A DNA stretch of 64,000 nucleotides from Dyadobacter bucti (lineage in GTDB: Bacteria > Bacteroidota > Bacteroidia > Cytophagales > Spirosomataceae). The position numbers and the translations under genes were made by a program. Location of the stretch: assembly GCF_005869225.1 (NCBI RefSeq), contig NZ_SWFP01000001.1, forward strand, positions 744,001 to 808,000, read 5' to 3'. Numbering within the stretch: the stretch's first letter is position 1; each line of letters begins with the position of its first letter. The notes beneath the pieces were generated by a model, which searched no databases, was not told the origin of the DNA, and saw only the letters and a program-made list of their open reading frames with translations. Positions 26,064 to 35,074 of this stretch are shown piece by piece.

Positions 26064-26103
26064 TACTATCCTTCAAAATCGCGCAACTTGACTTTGAACG
26101 ATC

Positions 26104-26970
26104 TTAAATATTCAGTGTCCGCCGGTAATCGCTTGGCGTCATGCTTTTGAGTTTTTTGAACTGCCTGTTGAAATTGGCGAGATTCGTAAAGCCGCACTCA
26201 TAGGCCACTTCAACAACTTTTCGGTCATTCTGAGAAAGCAGCTTGCAGGCGTGCCCGATGCGGACAGTGGTGAGGTATTCAACGAAGGTCACACGAAACT
26301 GCTCTTTGAAAAAATTACAGAAAGCTGTAACTCCCATGCTGCTCACCGAAGCGACTTCCGCAAGACTGATATCTTTATCGAAATTCTGCATGATGTATCC
26401 GGTGATCTTCTTGAAACGGTCCGAAGAACCATAGTGGAAATTCTGAATAAATCTGGGGCTGGCCAGCAAGTCATATTCCGTTGTATTTGACATGATATCA
26501 AAGATCAGGAGCAAGGAAGACAACCTCTGAAGTCCGTTCATTTCAGGCATTTGTTTGATCAGCGCATTGATCTTCGTACGCGTCTCGCCACGCAGCGCCA
26601 TCCCCCGTTCAGCCAGTTTCAGCACCTTTTTAAAATTCTCTATTTCCGGAATATTCATAAAATCTTCCCCCAGGAAATCATCCGTAAAATGCAGTACGAG
26701 TGCATCCGCCTTGTGGTCGGCCCGGCGTTCGAGGTAGATCGGATCATTGACCCAGACATGCGGCAAAACCGACCCCATAAAAACAAGATCTTCTTCTCCG
26801 AAATAACCGATATGGTCGCCGACCATCCTTCTCCCGGTGCTTTTGGTGACCAGTACAAATTCGTAATGGACATGGTAATGCCAGGGCGCGGGGAAGAAAT
26901 CGCCGGTCTCCCGAAAAACAATAAACGACTTATCTACATCCTGAGGTAGGTGAAATTCAACAGCTTTCAT
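26104..26970 (-). CDS. AraC-family transcriptional regulator with cupin sensor domain
   Basis: 288 aa. The N-terminal half (about 15-110) is a cupin-like ligand domain (FPAPWHYHVHYEFVLV, GEEDLVFMGSVLPHVW). The C-terminal 100 residues are an AraC helix-turn-helix pair (ISLAEVASVSSMGVTAFCNFF; VVEVAYECGFTNLANFNRQF; TPSDYRR). Regulators of this form usually activate sugar catabolic operons on binding an inducer. It sits convergent to the end of the 7-26 kb locus and is the only regulator beside it, so it is the natural candidate controller. Confidence 0.93.
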   Translation of the reverse strand: MKAVEFHLPQDVDKSFIVFRETGDFFPAPWHYHVHYEFVLVTKSTGRRMVGDHIGYFGEEDLVFMGSVLPHVWVNDPIYLERRADHKADALVLHFTDDFLGEDFMNIPEIENFKKVLKLAERGMALRGETRTKINALIKQMPEMNGLQRLSSLLLIFDIMSNTTEYDLLASPRFIQNFHYGSSDRFKKITGYIMQNFDKDISLAEVASVSSMGVTAFCNFFKEQFRVTFVEYLTTVRIGHACKLLSQNDRKVVEVAYECGFTNLANFNRQFKKLKSMTPSDYRRTLNI

Positions 26971-27080
26971 TGCCCATAAATTTATTGTTTATGAAAAATA
27001 GTATAACTATTGATTTTACACCAATTTGTGAAAGATAGTATCAGAAATATAGATGATAGTAGCACCCTGTACCTCCCCGC

Positions 27081-29591
27081 CTACTCCGACCGCAGGCTGG
27101 TGACCGGATTCGTCAAAGCTGCGCTGATTGCCCTGTAACCCACTGTACCGAAGGCCACAAGCAACGCCCCGACACCGGCCCAGGCAAATACCCACCACGA
27201 AATACTTACGCCATAGGCAAAATCCTGAAGCCACTTCTGCATAAAATAATACGCCAGTGGAAATGCGATCAGTATGGACAATAATACCAGCCGCAGCAAA
27301 TCATTCGAAAGTAACCTAACAATACTGAAAGTGCTTGCACCCAATACTTTCCGGACGCCGATTTCTTTGGTTCTCTGTTCCGAAATATAGGTTACCAGTC
27401 CAAACAGGCCCAGACAGGCGATGAACATGGTAAGGGCCGCGAAGATCAGAGCTATTTTGCCGACCCTTTGCTCGGAACGGTACATCTGGTCGAACGAATC
27501 GTCCAGAAAATTGTAACTGAAAGGTATTTCCGGGGTCAGCGCTTTCCATTTGGCTTCGATCTGTCCGAGGAGGGCGGGTGCATCTTTGCCGTCAATGCGG
27601 AAAGCCAGTTTCCAGTTACTGTGTCCCAAAATCATGCATAGCGGGCCTACGGAATGCCTTAGCGATTCAAAATGAAAATTCCTGACTACCCCGACGATCT
27701 CGTAGGGGACGATATCCTCTACATGCGCACCGCCATCGTAGGAATATATTTTCTTGCCGACAGGATTATCATATCCTAATATCCTGGCTGTCGATTCGTT
27801 GATAATGACCTTGTTGAAATCCGCTGCACCCGACGCTACAGAAAAATCGCGCCCCTGCTGCAACTTTATATCCATGGTTTTGATATAGTCATAATCCACC
27901 CGCCAAAACTGCATAACCGTACCGTTTTTCTCGTCCATAACAGGATCTTTCGAAAATATATGGCCTGCCCCGGAAGAATTGCCGACAGGTAAAAAACCCG
28001 CGTTGGAAGCACTTTTAACACCAGCTATACCTGCGACCTGCCGTTTGAACACCTCCGTCGAATTTCCAAGCGCATCAGTGCCGTTCACGACAAGCACCTG
28101 ATCCTTCGAAAAACCGAGATTTTTTGTCTGAATGTAATTAAGCTGCTGGTAGACAATCATCGTTCCGCAGATCAGTATCAGGGAGGTCACAAACTGAAAG
28201 GTGACCAGAATATCCCTCAGGTTGCTACGCGTATACCCTCCCCCGAACTTGCTTTTCATGGCTGTTATGGGCTGAAATGACGACAGAAAAATGGCCGGAT
28301 AGTATCCCGCTGCAACTCCGACCAGGATTGGCAAAAGCAGCAGATAAAACAGAATACCTGAACCAAAAAGCCCGCCCACAGAAAAGGATTTCGTTGTAAT
28401 GTCATTGAAAACAGGTATCAGCACAATGACGATCAACAACGCAATAACAAAGGCGAAACAACTTGTAACTGTCGACTCTGTGATGAACTGCATAATCAGG
28501 GAACTACGCTCCGATCCCAGGGTTTTCTTGATCCCAACCTCTTTGGAACGGTTGGCGGAACGGGCCGTGGTAAGGTTGATAAAATTGATGCAGGCGATAA
28601 TCAGAATAAACAGGGCGACAACCGAAAAAATGTATACGTACTGGATATTTCCATTAACATCGAGCTCATCGGCCCTGTCAGATTTCAGGTGGATATCGGT
28701 GAGGGGGATCAGTGAATATTCATATCTGTTCCCCGCCTTTTTAAAATTAGCCATGGTATTGATACCAATGAAATGATTGATCTGAGGAAGGATATATTTA
28801 AGAATGAGACCTTCAAAATTTCTCTCAAATAGCTTATAATCCACCTGCTCTTTCAGTAAAATATATGTATGAAAGTTGTTCGCCAGGTAATTTCCGGGTG
28901 TAAAACGAAGGTCGCTCATCGGCAGCAGGAAGTCCTTTTTGAAATGGGAATTGGCGGGAATGTCCTGGTACACTGCTGTTACCTTGTATGCGACCGGCTC
29001 GCTGGAACCAATGGTAAGGATTTTCCCGGTGGCGTCGGAGGTCTTAAAATATTTGAGGGCCGCTTTTTCACTGATCGCTATGGATTTCGGACTGCTGAGC
29101 GCCGTGCTGGCGTTACCGTAGAGTACCGGCAATTTGAAAACTTCGAAAAAAGTGGAGTCAGCATAACATACATTGTTTTCTGTAACAAACGCCGACCCGT
29201 TTTTTATTTGCTTCGCCCCTTCCATCGTATATAGTCTTACGTACTGCTCCACCTGGGGATAATCCTTTTTCAGCGTAGGGCCCAGCGGATCGGAACTGAG
29301 GGCGAGGTTCAGGTCGGTCCCGCCAAAACGTATATCAGCATTGATCCTGAAAATCCTTTCAGCATTCGGGTAAAAACGGTCATAACTGACCTCGTCCAGG
29401 ATATAAAGGGAGATAAAAATGAAGCAGGCCAGCCCGATCGCCAGTCCCATGATGTTGATGATGGAATAGACTTTGTTTTTGAGGAGGCTGCGGAAGGCGA
29501 TTACCAGGTAGTTTTTGATCAAGATTTTTAAGCTTTTTGCGTGGATACCTGAGTTGGTAAATATAAATTCTATACCAAGAAAGCAATACAT
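27081..29591 (-). CDS. MacB/FtsX-type ABC transporter permease
   Basis: 836 aa inner-membrane protein with two FtsX-like modules: a first membrane helix at about 47-70 (IINIMGLAIGLACFIF), a large periplasmic domain, three helices, a linker near 430-460, then the same again, ending in YRAISAALTNPVTSLRSE. This is the Bacteroidota FtsX-like ABC permease family, often present in several paralogues and lacking a linked ATPase. ATG at 29591 gives an odd 23-residue lead. A TTG at 29522 would give MIKNYLVIAFRSLLKNK, which matches the usual start of this family, and may be the true start. No ATPase gene is adjacent. Confidence 0.88.
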   Translation of the reverse strand: MYCFLGIEFIFTNSGIHAKSLKILIKNYLVIAFRSLLKNKVYSIINIMGLAIGLACFIFISLYILDEVSYDRFYPNAERIFRINADIRFGGTDLNLALSSDPLGPTLKKDYPQVEQYVRLYTMEGAKQIKNGSAFVTENNVCYADSTFFEVFKLPVLYGNASTALSSPKSIAISEKAALKYFKTSDATGKILTIGSSEPVAYKVTAVYQDIPANSHFKKDFLLPMSDLRFTPGNYLANNFHTYILLKEQVDYKLFERNFEGLILKYILPQINHFIGINTMANFKKAGNRYEYSLIPLTDIHLKSDRADELDVNGNIQYVYIFSVVALFILIIACINFINLTTARSANRSKEVGIKKTLGSERSSLIMQFITESTVTSCFAFVIALLIVIVLIPVFNDITTKSFSVGGLFGSGILFYLLLLPILVGVAAGYYPAIFLSSFQPITAMKSKFGGGYTRSNLRDILVTFQFVTSLILICGTMIVYQQLNYIQTKNLGFSKDQVLVVNGTDALGNSTEVFKRQVAGIAGVKSASNAGFLPVGNSSGAGHIFSKDPVMDEKNGTVMQFWRVDYDYIKTMDIKLQQGRDFSVASGAADFNKVIINESTARILGYDNPVGKKIYSYDGGAHVEDIVPYEIVGVVRNFHFESLRHSVGPLCMILGHSNWKLAFRIDGKDAPALLGQIEAKWKALTPEIPFSYNFLDDSFDQMYRSEQRVGKIALIFAALTMFIACLGLFGLVTYISEQRTKEIGVRKVLGASTFSIVRLLSNDLLRLVLLSILIAFPLAYYFMQKWLQDFAYGVSISWWVFAWAGVGALLVAFGTVGYRAISAALTNPVTSLRSE

Positions 29592-29658
29592 TCATTTACA
29601 AAAAGTTGTAAAAATCCCTCTGCAGAATAACTGTCCATTTCCGAACAAACTGCGAACA

Positions 29659-29930
29659 AGCTAGCGCCGAGCTCCGCTCGGTGCCACCTATTCCCCGAGT
29701 TCTACTCGCCCCCCTACCATTAAATAACCGCGCCCCGCCGCCTGCTCATTTCCTCAGAAAATTCACCGGATAAATATCAAATTACCCGCGAACCAATCAA
29801 CAGCTATATGAGAAAACAAATTCTTCTTTCAACACTGTGCATCGCACTCATCATCGCACTCAGTTGCGAAAAGAACAGGCCTGATCCTGAGTGCAGGGAT
29901 GCGTCGTGCTGTCATCCGGAGTATAACAGG
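29659..29930 (+). repeat. Direct duplication, copy A (leader plus gene start)
   Basis: 272 bp, largely identical to 30221-30493. It covers two CCGAG-n5-CTCGG hairpins (CCGAGCTCCGCTCGG near 29668 and a decayed partner CCGAGTTCTACTCG), the 5' leader, the start codon and about the first 41 codons of the first small lipoprotein gene. Confidence 0.85.
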
Positions 29931-30212
29931 TTTGTAGAGTACATCGAAAACGTGCCCGCCAGCCTGAATGGATACCGCCTAACATTTGCCAAATATTATC
30001 CTTCTAATAGCCTATTAAACTCGAATAGTGCGGCTATCTGTGAAAACTGTCTGGATAAAATCAGAGGTTTTGAAAGTGATACTTCGAAAACGGATTCTAT
30101 AAAATACTCTTACAGAGTATCTGGAAAGATTCTCGAAGATTATGTAAATCCAAGGTTTGCCGAAAACCCAATACACTCAATATACATCTACAAGATCGAA
30201 AAGATAAACTAA
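29808..30212 (+). CDS. Small Cys-rich lipoprotein A
   Basis: 134 aa. Signal peptide with hydrophobic core LLSTLCIALIIAL and lipobox-like ALSC, so probably a lipoprotein. The mature part opens EKNRPDPECRDASCCHPEYN with several Cys, then about 90 residues with no recognised domain, ending YIYKIEKIN. It is a tandem paralogue of the next gene: the first about 41 residues are almost the same while the rest has diverged. Function unknown; both genes precede a secreted metalloprotease on the same strand, so a role with that protease (for example inhibitor or chaperone) is possible but unproven. Confidence 0.75.
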   Translation: MRKQILLSTLCIALIIALSCEKNRPDPECRDASCCHPEYNRFVEYIENVPASLNGYRLTFAKYYPSNSLLNSNSAAICENCLDKIRGFESDTSKTDSIKYSYRVSGKILEDYVNPRFAENPIHSIYIYKIEKIN

Positions 30213-30220
30213 CCCTAGCC

Positions 30221-30493
30221 AGCTAGCGCCGAGTTCCGCTCGGTGCCACCAATTCCCGAGTTCTACTCGGCGTCCCTGCCATTAAATAATCCGCGCCCCG
30301 CCGCCTGCTCATTTGCCCAGAAAATTCACCGGATAAAGATCAAATTACCCGCGAACTAATCAACAGCTGTATGAGAAAACAACTACTACTTTCAACACTG
30401 TGCATCCCACTCATCATCGCACTCAGCTGCGAAAAGAACAGGCCTGATCCTGAATGCAGGGATGTTTCTTGCTGCTATCCGGAGTATAACAGG
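30221..30493 (+). repeat. Direct duplication, copy B (leader plus gene start)
   Basis: 273 bp copy of 29659-29930 at an offset of 562-563 bp. The two hairpins CCGAGTTCCGCTCGG and CCGAGTTCTACTCGG are both intact here. Sequence similarity stops abruptly within the coding region after GGAGTATAACAGG. Confidence 0.85.
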
Positions 30494-30799
30494 TACAGAG
30501 AAGATATTGTAGATGTGGCTGCCTGCCTAACTGGGCCACCCCAGTTTGCCGACTGGGCTTTTATTGTAAAAAAGGGCTATCCGACTGATAGATTCCCAAA
30601 ATCTAGACACCTTCACCCCTGCGAAACATCGCTAAGCAAGATTGAAGGATTTAAAGCTGACCTGGTAACCATGGATTCCAGCCAGATGACCTACTCCTAC
30701 CGGATTTCCGGGAAGGTGTTTGAAGACACCATCCATCCCAACATCGTCATGTACCCAGGAATCTATTTCTCAATAGACAAAGTCGAAAAAATTAACTAA
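30371..30799 (+). CDS. Small Cys-rich lipoprotein B
   Basis: 142 aa paralogue of the preceding lipoprotein. Signal peptide and lipobox-like ALSC are conserved, as is PDPECRDVSCCYPEYNRY. The mature body differs (VAACLTGPPQFADWAF, two further Cys) and the tail YFSIDKVEKIN resembles the other copy's YIYKIEKIN. That points to homology along the full length, with the 5' part recently homogenised or the 3' part diverging fast. It ends 9 bp before the metalloprotease ATG, so it is probably co-transcribed with it. Family not recognised. Confidence 0.75.
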   Translation: MRKQLLLSTLCIPLIIALSCEKNRPDPECRDVSCCYPEYNRYREDIVDVAACLTGPPQFADWAFIVKKGYPTDRFPKSRHLHPCETSLSKIEGFKADLVTMDSSQMTYSYRISGKVFEDTIHPNIVMYPGIYFSIDKVEKIN

Positions 30800-30808
30800 C
30801 ACATACCC

Positions 30809-33358
30809 ATGAAAACTGTAATAAAAACAATCACATACTATTTCATTGCAAGTATCATGAGCATCTGCCTCGCTCAGCCACAATATCAGGCTAACTACAA
30901 GATTCATAATGATGAAACTTTCAATTCGCTGTTCAGAGAAATTACGGATGGAGGCTGGCTTCATTTCAAAGAGAACACGAATGTTGCGCCGGGAACATTT
31001 TTCAGTCGGTATGCTAGCAATCTTGGTATTTCCGAATCCTATATACTACGAGAGATCAAAAATGAAACTGATAACGAAAGTCAGATCAGGATGCGGCATC
31101 AACTTTTTCAGCTACATTACAAAAATATCCCGGTCGAAGGCTGTGTGTTCAGCCTTCACTCCTCTGACAATGTATTGAAGGTAGCCCACGGACGTATCGT
31201 CCCGGGATTGGACATTAATGTGGTTGCTCAGGTGGATATGCAGACGGCACTAAATGCTGCCATGGAAGATCAAAAACTGACATCTGAAAGTTTCAGTGAA
31301 ACGGAAAAGCCTATTGGCAAACTGATCCTGACTCGAACAGATGAAAACTTCTTGAAAGAAAGCTATCGTCTTGCCTATGTTTTTGAATTAAAATCCGAAA
31401 AAATCACGCACCCTTATCAAGTGTTTGTGGATGCTCAAAACGGGCAGATCCTGAAAAGGATTCCTCTGTTTAGGAGTTGCTCTGATGCACATAAACCGTT
31501 GGTTGCGTCTGTTATGCTTCCCAACTACAACCGTTATCTTAATGGGCAAGCCAATTTGGGGTTCGAGACTGAGATAGTGGGTAACCAATACAGACTGAGT
31601 GCCTACGGTAACAAGCTTAATACACGAATTGATGTAAATAGCTCAGGAAATTGGAACAATAATCCCGATGTTTTCAACCCAACAACAAACTGGAGTAACG
31701 CGAATAGTAATGCAACTACTGCACATTATCTTGGTCAGAAAGTCCATGAAATGTATCAACTTCTGTTTGGACGAAACGGAATTAACGGAGGCGGCTCCTA
31801 CCCAAAAATCTTGGTCGGCTGGAATAGCGTAGGTGCAGAATGCTTTGGCGATATGCTCAGATTTGGCAGCAGCCCCCTTAATAATAGCCTCGTTTGTGCA
31901 GACGTACTGGGTCACGAATATACACACGCCGTGATTAGTAATACGGCCAATTTGGTCTATCAGGGCGAACCAGGTGCTTTAAATGAATCCATTTCCGACA
32001 TTATGGGTACGACCTTGGAATTCTATCTTTTTGGTGCAAAGGGTAATTATGAATTAGGAGAAGACGCAGACCAGATAAGGAGCATGTCAAACCCTCGCCA
32101 GGGTTTTCCTATATGGGGTGGACAGCCCCAACCAGATACATACCTCGGAGCAGACTGGGTACCAACAAATAGTCAAGATGATCATGGCGGCGTTCACACA
32201 AACAGCGGCGTGATGAACAAATGGTACTGGTTTATGCGTACGGGCGGGCCGACGGGGACACCGCTGGATTATAATAAACCTGCACGGATTGTTTATCGTG
32301 CACTGCAATTTTACCTGCACCAGAACTCCACTTATTATGATGCCGTGGAAGCGACAGAACAAGCCGGCATAGACTTGTACGGTGCATGCTCGGACGTTGC
32401 CCGTCAGGTATCTTATGCCTGGACACAGGTCGGGATACAGAGTTCCACTTCCTGTACCGATTGCAATTTTACCATCACCGCTACCGCATCGCCTGCACCG
32501 GCTACATGCGGCGCGCCGATCACGTTGACCGCCAATTGTGTTGGCTCGGGCTGCAACCATATCAACAGCTACGGCTGGACGGGCTCCAATATCGTTGGCA
32601 GCTCGGTCGGCAAATCAGTGCAGATCAATGCGCCGGCAGCCCAGGGTGCGTACCTGTACAATGTCTCTACAATTAAATTGGGTTGTTTTCTTAATGTGGC
32701 TCCAGTGACCGTAAACACCCAGTGCGGGCAGCAGCAGGTCAATGCATGCAGTGCTGAGTTTATCGCTGGGTACGGCAATACTTCAGAAAACTATACTTAC
32801 ACAGTTAATGTTGCTTCTGCGGGTTCGTACAAGCTGAAAGCCAACTATGCCCGGTGGGAAGGTAACACTACCGTAGTCGGAAGTGTGAAAGTCAATGGCG
32901 GGGCAAATCAAACTATGAATTTTGCCTATACCGGCGGGTCTGAAAATTATCAGGATGCGACATTAGTTACCAGTCTGAAAGCCGGCAACAATACCATTCA
33001 GATTTTCGGAGGGCCTCAGGGATATTTTAAAACTAAAAAAGTCTGTGTGCAGAGCGGAGCCCGTGTGGGATCCGAAAATTATACGGATGACATTGTTATG
33101 AATAATGAAAGTCCCCTTTTCACCTCGCCTAACCCCAGTTCCGGAGAATTCGATGTTTCGTTTTTTCTCGAAAAAAGTAAAGAAGCCCAGATCAGCGTTT
33201 TAAACAACCAGGGAACCAGCATTTACAAAAAGCACTTGACCGGAAAAGGAATGCACAAAGAAAAGGTAATCCTGCCCGACCATCAGTCAGGTTCTTTTAT
33301 TTTAATATTAAAAAAAGAGAATGGATTGGAGTATAGTAAAATAGTGGTGGTTGAATAG
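30809..33358 (+). CDS. Secreted M4-family (thermolysin-like) metalloprotease with T9SS tail
   Basis: 849 aa. In order: signal peptide (cleavage near CLAQP), FTP-type propeptide (about 35-200), M4 catalytic domain with zinc motif HEYTH at 369-373, third ligand E393 in GALNESISDIMG and active-site H463 in GGVHTNSGVMNKWY. A Cys-bearing PKD-like segment follows (about 550-640). Next comes a carbohydrate-binding-like beta domain (AEFIAGYGNTSENYTYTV onward). The last about 80 residues are a type IX secretion sorting domain (SPNPSSGEFDVSF to EYSKIVVVE). The protein should be exported by T9SS and processed outside the cell. By eye the first about 1.4 kb is more A/T-rich than the rest. A strong terminator follows. 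Confidence 0.94.
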   Translation: MKTVIKTITYYFIASIMSICLAQPQYQANYKIHNDETFNSLFREITDGGWLHFKENTNVAPGTFFSRYASNLGISESYILREIKNETDNESQIRMRHQLFQLHYKNIPVEGCVFSLHSSDNVLKVAHGRIVPGLDINVVAQVDMQTALNAAMEDQKLTSESFSETEKPIGKLILTRTDENFLKESYRLAYVFELKSEKITHPYQVFVDAQNGQILKRIPLFRSCSDAHKPLVASVMLPNYNRYLNGQANLGFETEIVGNQYRLSAYGNKLNTRIDVNSSGNWNNNPDVFNPTTNWSNANSNATTAHYLGQKVHEMYQLLFGRNGINGGGSYPKILVGWNSVGAECFGDMLRFGSSPLNNSLVCADVLGHEYTHAVISNTANLVYQGEPGALNESISDIMGTTLEFYLFGAKGNYELGEDADQIRSMSNPRQGFPIWGGQPQPDTYLGADWVPTNSQDDHGGVHTNSGVMNKWYWFMRTGGPTGTPLDYNKPARIVYRALQFYLHQNSTYYDAVEATEQAGIDLYGACSDVARQVSYAWTQVGIQSSTSCTDCNFTITATASPAPATCGAPITLTANCVGSGCNHINSYGWTGSNIVGSSVGKSVQINAPAAQGAYLYNVSTIKLGCFLNVAPVTVNTQCGQQQVNACSAEFIAGYGNTSENYTYTVNVASAGSYKLKANYARWEGNTTVVGSVKVNGGANQTMNFAYTGGSENYQDATLVTSLKAGNNTIQIFGGPQGYFKTKKVCVQSGARVGSENYTDDIVMNNESPLFTSPNPSSGEFDVSFFLEKSKEAQISVLNNQGTSIYKKHLTGKGMHKEKVILPDHQSGSFILILKKENGLEYSKIVVVE

Positions 33359-33375
33359 CTGCCGGCCATTTCAAA

Positions 33376-33420
33376 AATGAACGAGGCCGTCCGGAAATCT
33401 TCCGGACGGCCTCGTTTTTC
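33376..33420. terminator. Strong bidirectional terminator
   Basis: A 17 bp perfect stem (33380-33396 AACGAGGCCGTCCGGAA with 33400-33416) and a 3 nt loop are flanked by an A-run on the left and a T-run on the right. It sits between the convergent metalloprotease (stop at 33358) and SusD (stop at 33440) genes and can serve both strands. Confidence 0.92.
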
Positions 33421-33439
33421 AATAATTTTCACACGCACA

Positions 33440-35041
33440 TCACCAGCCAGGTGTCTGCTTGTACGCCCCGTTACTTCGGGAAACCTCGTCCGGATTGATC
33501 GGCCAGGCCAATTTGGAAGCGCTGAAATTTCTTGCAGGCCATATCACTTTTACCTCGTAAGCAGAAGCCGGATCGGTTTTGTTGGTATGGATACGTCCGT
33601 GCAGCGGCGCATTGATCTGATCGTAGTCGCCCCAGCGTTTCAAGTCGGCCAGACGGTCGGTCCACTCGCAGGCCAGCTCTACGCGGCGTTCGTGTTTCAG
33701 GGTTGCCATTGTGGGGTTTTGGATTGGGGCTAGCCCTACCCTTGCCCGGATTTCGTTTAATGGTGCTGCGGCTTCGGTGTTTTTTCCTTGCTGGATCAAT
33801 GCTTCTGCCTTGAATAACAGGATTTCGGCATAGCGCATCAGAGGCAGGTTCAGCCTGGTCGACGGGCCATCGCCATTCTGGTTGATCATCAGGTTCGTTC
33901 CGGGATTTTCGTCGCTTCCGTAGCTGTAAGGTTCCATGTATTTACGGATCTGGAAACCCGACAGGCTGTTGGTGGAATAGTAGGAACGCTCCACGCCAAA
34001 ATAGGTGAACTTATCTCCGAATTTAAGGATAGTAACCTCCCGGCGCGGATCAGTGGCTTCGTATGCATCATACAATTCTTCGGTCGGTTGGAAATATCCC
34101 CAGCCGTTGAAAATCCCCCAGCCTTTGTTTTCAAGACTAACTCCCGGAAAGATCGAACCGCCCTGGATCCCGGAGTTCACAGACCAGATATATTCTGGCC
34201 CCCAGTTATTGGCAACCGTAAACACAGCCTGGTAATTCTCCTTTGCGCTTCCCTGACCGGTAATCAGCGCACGGCCGCCTTCTGTTTTTATTTTATCACA
34301 GAGATCCGGGATCAATGCCCATTTGGTAGCATCGTACTGCGCCATGTACGCATAGGTTTTCACCAGATAACCCCATGCAGCCGCTTTATGCGCCCTGCCC
34401 TGGTCTGCGGAACCATAGGCAGAAAACAATGGCAGAAGGTCAGCAGCTTTCTGAAGATCCAAAACGATCTGCGCATAATTATCCATCACAGACGGAAGCT
34501 GTGGCGGTATCCTCGTGCCATATTCAGCACTTTCAGGACCATCAAAAGGCACACCCTGGTCTTTGTGCCCCCACAAATAAGCTATCCAGAAATGAGAGAA
34601 AGCGCGGATAAAGTAAGCTTCACCCAGTGCCCTGTTCTTCACTTCCTCGGAGACACCGGACGAGGCAGGAATACCTGCGATCACCTGGTTGGCCTTGTTC
34701 ATCATAAAATAAAGGTCCGTCCAGCAGCCGGCGATCGAACTTTCGCGACCGGTAATATTGAAGTTTTTGATATTGTCACTTTCCGCCCGAACACGGCCCG
34801 TAACCACATCGTCGCTCGCATTCTGCATCCAGAACAGGTTCCTTCCCCACGTACTTTCGTAAGACATCGGCACGTACATCGCAGCCACGGCCTTGTTCAC
34901 ATCGTCTTCACTTTTCCAGAAAAATGCCGTGGTCGGTTCTCCGTTCGGTTTGGTATCAACCCACTCATCGCTGCAGCCGGTCATAGAAAGAGCCAGTACC
35001 GCCGCTGTGAAAATATATTTTATATGCAATTTCATGTTCAT
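33440..35041 (-). CDS. SusD/RagB-family lipoprotein (partner of the STN-type SusC)
   Basis: 533 aa. Lipoprotein signal ending in SMTGC, followed by SusD-type N-terminal features (FFWKSEDDVNKAVAAMY, ALGEAYFIRAFSHFW) and a C-terminal RVELACEWTDRLADLKRWGDY helix with the terminal NGAYKQTPGW. It binds the ligand at the surface for the SusC encoded 33 bp upstream in transcription order. It is the last gene of the unit sigma-FecR-SusC-SusD on the minus strand and ends at the bidirectional terminator. Confidence 0.95.
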   Translation of the reverse strand: MNMKLHIKYIFTAAVLALSMTGCSDEWVDTKPNGEPTTAFFWKSEDDVNKAVAAMYVPMSYESTWGRNLFWMQNASDDVVTGRVRAESDNIKNFNITGRESSIAGCWTDLYFMMNKANQVIAGIPASSGVSEEVKNRALGEAYFIRAFSHFWIAYLWGHKDQGVPFDGPESAEYGTRIPPQLPSVMDNYAQIVLDLQKAADLLPLFSAYGSADQGRAHKAAAWGYLVKTYAYMAQYDATKWALIPDLCDKIKTEGGRALITGQGSAKENYQAVFTVANNWGPEYIWSVNSGIQGGSIFPGVSLENKGWGIFNGWGYFQPTEELYDAYEATDPRREVTILKFGDKFTYFGVERSYYSTNSLSGFQIRKYMEPYSYGSDENPGTNLMINQNGDGPSTRLNLPLMRYAEILLFKAEALIQQGKNTEAAAPLNEIRARVGLAPIQNPTMATLKHERRVELACEWTDRLADLKRWGDYDQINAPLHGRIHTNKTDPASAYEVKVIWPARNFSASKLAWPINPDEVSRSNGAYKQTPGW

Positions 35042-35074
35042 TCAAATTTTAGAATTGAGCAAAATTTCCCGCGA

